Shown one piece after another: positions 1 through 5,098 of a DNA stretch of 5,273 nt; within the stretch, counting starts at the first letter, position 1, and the number at the start of each line of letters is the position of its first letter. Both the position numbers and the translations under genes were made by a program. This DNA comes from Deltaproteobacteria bacterium RBG_13_61_14 (lineage in GTDB: Bacteria > RBG-13-61-14). The notes beneath the pieces are model-generated. The model was not told the origin of the DNA. It searched no databases and saw nothing but the letters and a program-made list of their open reading frames with translations. The DNA is taken from contig MGQK01000001.1 in assembly GCA_001797815.1 (NCBI GenBank), positions 7,130-12,402 on the forward strand. Reading direction: 5' to 3'.

Positions 1-367
1 GCACGTCCGGGTCCAGCCCGGCCTGCTCGTGCCCCGCGGCCAGCGCGGTGTTGATGTTGTTTTCCACCACCGTCTCCAGGTGATACTTATTCAGGCTGCC
101 CACGCCGGCCTGCTCAAAGGCCGCGTCAATCAGCTTGCCGATCTCCCGATTGGTTAGGCCCTCCTCGAGGCCCACGGCAATGGCCTCCTGCGCAGCCTCG
201 ATTAAATACTGCTGCTCCACCCCGGCAATGGTGAAAGCGGCTTTACCATAGAGGTCCTCGAGCGCGCGCCAGGCCTCCTCGGTCAGCGGCGTCAGCCCGC
301 GCAGATACGCAATGGCCTCCTCGGGAGGCAGCGGCGCCACGCCGGTATGGTAGTCCAGCTCGATCAT
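1..367 (-). CDS. Mu gp30/F-like phage head morphogenesis protein, N-terminal part (cut by window edge)
   Basis: This is a partial gene: 122 residues from the ATG at 367, still open at position 1. The protein begins MIELDYHTGVAPLPPEEAI. It shows the N-terminal layout of the Mu protein F / SPP1 gp7-type minor head proteins: PPEEAIAYLRG (14-24), TPLTEEAW (26-33), AAFTIAGVEQQ (43-53), a helix ending in GLEEGLTNREIGKLI (66-80), and HLETVVENNINTALAAG (96-112), which matches the family's 'ETV.r.N...A...G' segment. Family members are minor capsid or portal-proximal proteins needed for head assembly and sometimes carried in the virion. The start overlaps the stop of the 74-residue gene as ATGA (364-367). 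No good Shine-Dalgarno sits at the right distance (a GGAGG lies about 16 bases upstream), so coupled translation is likely. Its place downstream of the portal is the Mu gene order. Full-length members are several hundred residues, so most of the gene lies outside the window. Confidence 0.92.
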   Translation of the reverse strand, partial: MIELDYHTGVAPLPPEEAIAYLRGLTPLTEEAWRALEDLYGKAAFTIAGVEQQYLIEAAQEAIAVGLEEGLTNREIGKLIDAAFEQAGVGSLNKYHLETVVENNINTALAAGHEQAGLDPDV

Positions 368-588
368 TCAGTTCTCGGGGACGCCTCCGGTGGAGTCTCC
401 GGCTCGCCAAGCTGCTCCGCCAGGTCCTTGGCCTGCACCTTGAGAATCTTCCCCGCCACCTGGAGCGCTTTGCCCGTGGCGATGAGCCAATCGCCGGTCT
501 CCTTGACCCACGCAATCAGGACTTTCGCGTCCTTCTTCATGCCTTTAAGGGCCGCGGCCAATCCCTTTAATCCAGTCCATGTCGCCAT
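364..588 (-). CDS. 74-residue helical basic protein with acidic Pro-rich tail, function unknown
   Basis: I do not recognise this gene. Residues 1-60 are Lys-, Ala- and Leu-rich (about ten Lys) and should form amphipathic helices, for example GLKGLAAALKGMKKDAKVL and the segment LIAWVKETGDWLIATGKAL. Residues 61-74 switch to a short acidic, proline-containing tail (GEPETPPEASPRTE). No segment is long or hydrophobic enough for a clear membrane span, and there is no cysteine. The start is well supported: GGAGG at 596-600 lies 7 bases (all A) from the ATG at 588. The gene follows the 224-residue gene after 15 bases and overlaps the F-like gene by ATGA, so it belongs to the late operon. It could be a small virion or scaffold-associated protein, or a chaperone for the neighbouring F-like protein. 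These are guesses from position only. That it is a translated gene is fairly sure; its role is unknown. Confidence 0.8.
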   Translation of the reverse strand: MATWTGLKGLAAALKGMKKDAKVLIAWVKETGDWLIATGKALQVAGKILKVQAKDLAEQLGEPETPPEASPRTE

Positions 589-603
589 TTTTTTTCCTCC
601 TAA

Positions 604-1278
604 TTATTGCAAGGCGTAAAATGCCTTGACGTCCAGAAACGCGGTGCAGCCGGTCAAGAGACCGCCAAAACCGGCCGTATTCCCATACAGCACCAGGTCT
701 CCAACCTCCGGCAGCACCGCGCCGGCCGGACTGTCCAGCGTGTCCGCATTAGAGATCGAGGCCACCTCGGTGAAGCTACGATTTGAATAGGCATAATCCA
801 GCTCAATTGTTGCGCCGGACTTGGGAGTCAGCAGCAGTCCGTTCTCGAACGGTTGCGCGCCGACATTGTACTCCGTGCTATTAGGAATCAATGTTTCAAG
901 TCCGACAATGTTGGCATAGGTATCCCCAAAACTTGTGATTACTCCGATGTCCAGATAGCAAGAACCAGAGAGCGCCATCCACCAAACATAAATGCTCTTG
1001 AGCAAAATCTCCGCAGTTTCGCCATGCGCCAGGTCCGCGGCCGCGGACTGGTCCACTAAAATCACCGCGAACGGCGTTTCGAGGGGGGTGGTCATGGCAT
1101 AATAGCGGCTCAGATACGGCGCGCCCGCGAGCGCCACCACCGGCGCCAACGAGCCGTCCCGCGCGTCTCTCCTCCGGGCCTGGGACCCGGCCGGGCCGAT
1201 CAGCTCGTCGCCGGCAAAAAGATACGCGCCAAACGCAGCCAAGATCATCATGGTCCAGATTACGATCCACCGCTTCAT
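604..1278 (-). CDS. 224-residue protein with N-terminal signal/anchor segment, function unknown
   Basis: I do not recognise this gene. It opens MKRWIVIWTMMILAAFGAYL, giving a short basic start (K2, R3), then an uninterrupted hydrophobic stretch at about 4-22, and a possible signal-peptidase I site near LFAG-DE (21-25). The product is therefore probably exported or membrane-anchored. A low-complexity basic patch (ARRRDARDG, 34-42) follows. The remainder is rich in Gly, Thr, Ser and aromatics, looks beta-stranded, and has two cysteines (C107 in SGSCYLDIG, C211 in LTGCTAFLD) that could form a disulfide. No lipobox cysteine follows the hydrophobic segment. GGAGG at 1286-1290 is 7 bases from the ATG at 1278, and the start overlaps the portal stop as ATGA (1275-1278), so this start is secure. 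Mu has no gene between the portal and F, so this is an insertion in the canonical order. It could be a minor virion protein, a membrane-targeted ejection factor, or a cargo (moron) gene. Confidence 0.85.
   Translation of the reverse strand: MKRWIVIWTMMILAAFGAYLFAGDELIGPAGSQARRRDARDGSLAPVVALAGAPYLSRYYAMTTPLETPFAVILVDQSAAADLAHGETAEILLKSIYVWWMALSGSCYLDIGVITSFGDTYANIVGLETLIPNSTEYNVGAQPFENGLLLTPKSGATIELDYAYSNRSFTEVASISNADTLDSPAGAVLPEVGDLVLYGNTAGFGGLLTGCTAFLDVKAFYALQ
1029..1051. repeat. GC-only-core palindrome with flanking arms inside the 224-residue gene
   Basis: Positions 1033-1048 are a perfect 16-base palindrome with a GCGGCCGC core. The flanking bases CCA (1029-1031) and TGG (1049-1051) also pair if the G at 1032 is bulged. 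It contains two adjacent CCGCGG sites. It encodes QSAAAD in the 224-residue protein, so it may be only a by-product of Ala codons. With no loop, it would form a cruciform or self-dimer rather than a classical hairpin, and no T-run follows, so it is not a terminator. Confidence 0.6.
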
Positions 1279-2810
1279 TTCTGTTCCTCCAATTTCTGTC
1301 GTTCAGCCACGCGGCCGGTCAGGTCCGCGGCCAGCATCCGGTTTTTAAGGGTCTGGGCCAGCTTGGCCCTGGCCCGCGCCAACCGCTCCTGATCCTCGCT
1401 GAGCACGGCCGCGCGCATCTCCGCATAGGCCTGGTCCACGTCCGCGGGCCTCCAGGGGCCCGCGCTCGCGGCCACTGACATGGGCAGACCCGGCAACGCC
1501 GCGGGCCGCTCCAGCACCGGCTCGCCCGGCTCCGGCTCCGGGAGATTGAACCGCTCATACACGTAACTCTGCGGAATCTTAGTCCCGGCCCCCACCAAAA
1601 TTTGCAGCATGTTGGCCATCTGCATCAGGTCTTCCGCCGGCTCAAAATGCAGCTTGAAGCGCGGATAGGCCTTTTGCGGGCCGAAATTAAAGATAATAAT
1701 CGGCCGCACCAGATCATAACTCAGGGTCTCCTGGAGGTTCATACAATCGGCCTCTAGATAATCCTGCCTGACGCTCGCGTGAACCTGGCCCTGGGCGCGG
1801 GTGCCTCCGCCCTCCGCGGGAGTTGAAGTGGTCAAGGTCTGGCCGGTGATGATGATGGTTATTTCCTCGTTGCATAAATTAATTAACCGGTCATAGACCT
1901 GCACTGACCCATATCTCTGGGCCTCCTGAAAGCTGATGTCCATGCCCTGCGGAATCACGCAGCCCATGTCCGTGGCCAGGGAAATGATGGCCTTGGTCAA
2001 GACCGCGATCTGCTCCGGGGTGGCCTCGTTGGGATATTTCCCGATGCGCAGCGGGAAGCCGTAGGCCTCCGCAAAGCTCACCCAGTCCTTCAAAGTCCAG
2101 GACTTGAAAAGATATAGCCACAACAGCTTGATGCCCAGGCCGGCGCGCAGCAGACTGCCCTGCCGGGTGACCGTGTGCAGGATGAATTTATGCTCCGGGA
2201 TCGGATCGCCCTCCAGGTCTTTGGCGTTGAAGATTTTGAGGTCCTCGTTTTTGTCCAGAATGAACTTGCGCGGGGGCCTGATCTCGATGCGCTCCACCAC
2301 GGCCTGACCGTCCCGAATGGCCCACAGCAGCTCGCCGATGGCCAGGCCCCGATACACCGCGTCATTCAGCTCGTTGAGCGTTTGATGAAAATGCGGAATC
2401 GAGGAGATCGCGTTCGCCGCGAACTTAACCTGCGCTTGTATCCCCGGGTCCTCCTCGTCCGCGCCCAGCGGCGGGAGCACGTCCCAAGCCAGGCCGGCCA
2501 CCGCGAGACAGCGCTGGAGCAGGCCCGCGCCGATGCGGCTGTCCAGGTCGTAGATATCGTCCAAGATGTCAAAGTATTCGGTGACCTGCCCGCGTTTTAA
2601 ATTGCGGATCACGCCCGCGACCTTGGCCGGCGTGAGCGCCGCGGCGGAATAGGAGCTCCAGCGATCCTGGAGCTTAATCGTGATCACCTCATAGGTCAGC
2701 GGCCGCGGCTTGCTCTCCCCCGCGGGCGCGGCGGACGCCGCGACGGCAGAAGCCGCGACGGCTGGGGCCGCCGCGGGCCGGCTGAAGATATTTTTGATCC
2801 GTTCCAGCAT
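1275..2810 (-). CDS. Phage portal protein, DUF935 family (Mu gp29-like)
   Basis: This is the portal, the dodecameric ring at one head vertex through which DNA is packaged and ejected. Its 511 residues match the usual length of Mu gp29-type portals (about 500). Recognisable family blocks are RGQVTEYFDILDDIYDLDSRIG (starts at 73), LNDAVYRGLAIGELLW (148-163), KDWVSFAEAYGFPLRIGKYP (241-260), CVIPQGMDISFQEA (284-297), ITGQTLTTSTPAEGGG (321-336) with the following RQDYLEAD (348-355), and RFKLHFEPAEDL (384-395). Residues 13-29 are an Ala/Pro/Ser linker with a duplicated AVAAS pentapeptide; the C-terminal tail from about 457 is charged and helical. The ATG at 2810 follows the upstream stop after only 2 bases. 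No Shine-Dalgarno is visible there, so reinitiation from the upstream gene is likely. The stop overlaps the next gene by ATGA. The reading frame is intact and no key block is missing. Confidence 0.97.
   Translation of the reverse strand: MLERIKNIFSRPAAAPAVAASAVAASAAPAGESKPRPLTYEVITIKLQDRWSSYSAAALTPAKVAGVIRNLKRGQVTEYFDILDDIYDLDSRIGAGLLQRCLAVAGLAWDVLPPLGADEEDPGIQAQVKFAANAISSIPHFHQTLNELNDAVYRGLAIGELLWAIRDGQAVVERIEIRPPRKFILDKNEDLKIFNAKDLEGDPIPEHKFILHTVTRQGSLLRAGLGIKLLWLYLFKSWTLKDWVSFAEAYGFPLRIGKYPNEATPEQIAVLTKAIISLATDMGCVIPQGMDISFQEAQRYGSVQVYDRLINLCNEEITIIITGQTLTTSTPAEGGGTRAQGQVHASVRQDYLEADCMNLQETLSYDLVRPIIIFNFGPQKAYPRFKLHFEPAEDLMQMANMLQILVGAGTKIPQSYVYERFNLPEPEPGEPVLERPAALPGLPMSVAASAGPWRPADVDQAYAEMRAAVLSEDQERLARARAKLAQTLKNRMLAADLTGRVAERQKLEEQK
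2737..2762 (-). repeat. Short direct repeat coding for AVAAS-AVAAS in the portal N-terminus
   Basis: The 11-mer GCCGCGACGGC occurs at 2737-2747 and again at 2752-2762, a 15-base period. It encodes two tandem AVAAS pentapeptides within the Ala-rich linker at about residues 17-26 of the portal protein. The frame-preserving period suggests a small slippage duplication in a flexible, non-essential linker. Confidence 0.7.
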
Positions 2811-2812
2811 TT

Positions 2813-3262
2813 TTATTTAACCGGGGTGATGGCCAGTTTTCCGGTAGAGCCGCTGACGGCCTGAACCACCGCGATAAAGTTATAGTCCGGGTTGATCTTC
2901 AGCCGGAGCCGCGGCGCAAACCAGGCCGCTGGCGGATTCAAGGCCTGCTGCCCGTCCATTACAAAATAATTAAAGCTCGACGCGCCGGGGGTCAGGTTAC
3001 TGGTCGAGCCGAATAAAATATAACAGCCGACGCTGGGGCTTAGATCGTAAATCCCGCCGGCCTCCAGCTCCGCCGCGTCCACGGCCGCGGCAATGTCCAG
3101 CAGCGTCGGCGCGCCCGCGGGGCCCAGCTCCGGGATGGGCCGGCCCAGCCGGTCCTCGGTCAGCTCGCCGTGACTGTAGTAGCTCTGAGTCAGGGCCGCC
3201 GCGGCAAATAACAAGATCACCACTCCGGCCAGGAATCCCGCGCGCACATTGTCATATTTCAT
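2813..3262 (-). CDS. 149-residue protein with N-terminal membrane segment and beta-rich C-terminal domain, function unknown
   Basis: I do not recognise this gene with certainty. It starts MKYDNVRAGFLAGVVILLFA, with a hydrophobic span at about 8-25 preceded by K2 and R7, fitting a signal peptide or N-in signal anchor. No lipobox is present. Residues 30-68 are a Pro/Ala/Leu linker. Residues 69-149 look like a small beta-sandwich: GGIYDLSPSVGCYILFGSTS (69-88), FNYFVMDG (97-104), PRLRLKI (117-123), YNFIAVVQAVSGSTGKLAITPV (from 127). The pattern 'G.Y......CYI..G ... F.V ... RL.....IAVV...G.L.IT' resembles small Gly-rich virion or decoration-type domains in tailed phages; that is an impression, not an assignment. 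The start is well supported by GAGGAG at 3269-3274, 6 bases from the ATG. The gene lies 14 bases after the large terminase and 2 bases before the portal, a place where Mu has no gene. A membrane-targeted protein is unexpected in this position. Confidence 0.85.
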   Translation of the reverse strand: MKYDNVRAGFLAGVVILLFAAAALTQSYYSHGELTEDRLGRPIPELGPAGAPTLLDIAAAVDAAELEAGGIYDLSPSVGCYILFGSTSNLTPGASSFNYFVMDGQQALNPPAAWFAPRLRLKINPDYNFIAVVQAVSGSTGKLAITPVK

Positions 3263-3276
3263 TCTATTCTCCTCGC

Positions 3277-4617
3277 TTACATATATTCGCGGAGCTCCGC
3301 GGACTTGCGCGGCTCTCCCACTCGCTGATAGGCCAGTTGGACCGGAGGCCGGTCTCCCGCGTGGAGCGCCAGCGCCAAGGCCCAGAACCGGTCGGCGTGA
3401 CCGTCCTCGTTGCGCTCCGAATCGAAACGGGTATTGCCCGCGGAGGTCACAAACTTTTTGACGCTGTGCAGGTCTTCCCTGATCTTGTTGTCAATTGGAA
3501 TCCGCACCTGCTTGTCCTCAAACCTCCGGCGGATGGTGGTGGCCAGATCTTCCTTGACCTTCGCGCTGAAGGTCACGGCCTCGGCCCGGGAGCCGAACTT
3601 TTTCACCGTCTCCTCCGCCAACTGCATCCCCAGGCCGGTGGCGTCCAGGCAGACCCGCACGGGGTTGAGCTTGACGATCTCCCCAAAAATCAGGTCCCGC
3701 TGCATCGAAAAGGGCGTGCGCTCCAGCTCCATCAGTCGGCGCGTCCAGAACACGTCTCCCAATTGCTCCACGGCCCAGAAGACCGTGAGGTCGCGCTTTC
3801 TGCCGATGTCTACGCCGGCATAGACCCGGCCGCCCTGAAGCGGTTTACCGTCCTCGGCCTCGTCCGACTCGGCCTCCCCAATCAGCTCGTAGGTCAGGAA
3901 CGCAGTGGCCTCGTCCAGGAACTTGCACAGATACTCCTGCTGCCAGGCCTCCTCGTCCGCCAGGCCCTCCCGCAGGTCCTCGAGGGTCTGCGGATTCCCG
4001 TCCTCGTCTTTCAACTCCAGGCCCTGGGCCACCGCGCCGATGATGTCTATAAAATGACGGCTGTACTTTTTATTGGCCGTGAACAGCTCGTAAAACTTAT
4101 TCTGCCTCCCCTTGGGCGTGGAGGTGATCCGAATCTTATAGCCCCGGGTCAGGCTGGGATAGATGGCGGTCCAGATTTGCCGGCTGTCCTTATGAATCGA
4201 GAACTCGTCCAAATAGACGTTAGCGGGATAGCCGCGCGCGGTGTCGGGATTGGCCGGGAGCCCGATGATCCGGGAGCCGTTGGGGAGCCGCAGCTCGAGC
4301 TGCAAATACTCTTTGTCGCCCTCGTCGGTCTCCACCTTAAAGCGGTCCTCAATCCAGTCCAGCAGCAGGTCTTGAGCCTGTAGATGCGTCTTGGCCTGGG
4401 CCATCAACTGCTTGCACTGACGCTCCCCGCGGGTCAGGTTGATCCAGGTCGAGCGCGGGCGCTCCCGGCAGTCAATGGTCTGCTCTAGGGTCGCGGCAAA
4501 GGTCTTCCCGCATTGCCGGGACCAGCAGCCGATCTTGAACCGGGAGGCGTCTTTAATCCAGGCCCGCTGATAATCATACAACGGGACTATCGGAGTAATG
4601 GTCCGCTCAGATTCCAT
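3277..4617 (-). CDS. terL: Phage terminase large subunit, Mu gp28-like (ATPase plus nuclease)
   Basis: This is the DNA-packaging motor: an ATPase that pumps DNA through the portal, and an RNase H-fold nuclease that cuts it. All expected motifs are visible in the 446 residues. In the ATPase half, CWSRQCGKTFAA (31-42) is the terminase-style Walker A with K38/T39, NVYLDEFS (133-140) is Walker B with D137 and catalytic E138, and ITSTPKGR (164-171) is the coupling motif. In the nuclease half, YAGVDIGRKRDLTV (266-279) carries D270, VCLDATGLG (322-330) carries D325, and GHADRFWALALA (406-417) carries D409. The protein is somewhat shorter than Mu gp28 (roughly 550 residues, from memory), but both domains are complete. 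The ATG at 4617 lies inside the end of the DUF3486 gene (11-base overlap), with a weak AGAGGA about 12 bases upstream, suggesting coupled synthesis of the two terminase subunits. No frameshift or missing catalytic residue was seen. Confidence 0.97.
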   Translation of the reverse strand: MESERTITPIVPLYDYQRAWIKDASRFKIGCWSRQCGKTFAATLEQTIDCRERPRSTWINLTRGERQCKQLMAQAKTHLQAQDLLLDWIEDRFKVETDEGDKEYLQLELRLPNGSRIIGLPANPDTARGYPANVYLDEFSIHKDSRQIWTAIYPSLTRGYKIRITSTPKGRQNKFYELFTANKKYSRHFIDIIGAVAQGLELKDEDGNPQTLEDLREGLADEEAWQQEYLCKFLDEATAFLTYELIGEAESDEAEDGKPLQGGRVYAGVDIGRKRDLTVFWAVEQLGDVFWTRRLMELERTPFSMQRDLIFGEIVKLNPVRVCLDATGLGMQLAEETVKKFGSRAEAVTFSAKVKEDLATTIRRRFEDKQVRIPIDNKIREDLHSVKKFVTSAGNTRFDSERNEDGHADRFWALALALHAGDRPPVQLAYQRVGEPRKSAELREYM

Positions 4618-5098
4618 ATTGCTCGCGAATCCTCTGCGCTACCTCTGCTTGGGTCATGGCCGGCTTCTGGTTGTCGCTCTCCGGCCGCGGCTCTGTGGCC
4701 GCGGCCCCGCGCTGCAGCTCTAGGAGCTTGGCCAGGTCCACCGGCCGAATTTTAACCGTGCCGTCCACAAGACCCAAGAGCGCGGTCTGCGTAACTACGT
4801 TAACCAGAGCCTGCAGGCCCTGGCCGTCCGGGGCCGCGGCGAACTCCGCGATCAGCCGCGTCGCGGTGTTGTTCAGCTCAAAGACCCTCCGCTCCCGTCT
4901 CACGGCCTGATAGTAATCCGAGATGGCCTCGTGGGAGAGGTACTGGCCCTGGAGCTTGGTCAGGCCCGCGGCCTGCTCCAGAGTCAACTCGCCGGAATCC
5001 AGGCCGTCAATAATTCTGTCCTGGAGCTCCAGGGGGAGCTGCAGGAAGAAAAATCTGGGCTTCCGGTCCCGGCTGAGAATTAACTCGCGGTGGTTCAT
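4607..5098 (-). CDS. DUF3486 / Mu gp27-like protein, probable terminase small subunit
   Basis: Proteins of this family sit directly upstream of the Mu-type large terminase and are taken to be its small, DNA-recognising partner. The 163 residues contain the family layout: LPLELQDRIIDGLDSGELTL (21-40), then a helix-turn-helix-like region with AAGLTKLQGQYLSHEAISDY (43-62), whose 'G..lS..ai..Y' core is characteristic. A helical segment with RRERRVFELN (67-76) and ALVNVVTQTALLGLVDG (97-113) comes next. A Pro/Glu-rich linker (about 131-148) precedes the C-terminal helix MTQAEVAQRIREQYGI (148-163), the kind of tail by which small subunits often contact the large one. The ATG at 5098 follows the stop of the 40-residue gene after 3 bases; AGGA lies about 10 bases upstream. 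The 3' end overlaps the large terminase start by 11 bases. The family match was made by eye from the motif pattern. The small-terminase role is the usual inference for the family. Confidence 0.87.
   Translation of the reverse strand: MNHRELILSRDRKPRFFFLQLPLELQDRIIDGLDSGELTLEQAAGLTKLQGQYLSHEAISDYYQAVRRERRVFELNNTATRLIAEFAAAPDGQGLQALVNVVTQTALLGLVDGTVKIRPVDLAKLLELQRGAAATEPRPESDNQKPAMTQAEVAQRIREQYGI

Noticed and set aside
243-515. Minus-strand frame overlapping the F-like and 74-residue genes
   Set aside because: Arg-rich low-complexity translation typical of an out-of-phase shadow. The F-like frame through the same bases has clear family motifs.
589-603. T-run at 588-595 as a terminator
   Set aside because: On the transcribed strand it is an A-run between a Shine-Dalgarno and an ATG, with no preceding hairpin; it is a ribosome-site spacer.
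347-619. Plus-strand frame opposite the 74-residue gene
   Set aside because: The minus-strand gene has a good Shine-Dalgarno and tight operon junctions; the plus-strand frame has no support.
896-1270. Alternative minus-strand frame within the 224-residue gene
   Set aside because: Its start lacks a better ribosome site, the translation is Arg/Gly-rich shadow sequence, and the chosen frame has the ATGA junction and a coherent signal segment.
2175-2600. Plus-strand open frame of 141 codons opposite the portal gene
   Set aside because: It is antisense to conserved portal sequence, has no motif, and does not fit the all-minus operon.
2813-3262. Lipoprotein (Rz1-like) or spanin identity for the membrane-segment gene
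   Set aside because: There is no cysteine at a lipobox position, no coiled coil, and no embedded second spanin gene; the body looks beta-rich.
3337-4383. Long plus-strand open frame (348 codons) opposite the large terminase
   Set aside because: It lies entirely antisense to a gene with full ATPase and nuclease motifs, its translation has no recognisable domain, and long antisense open frames are common in GC-rich genes.
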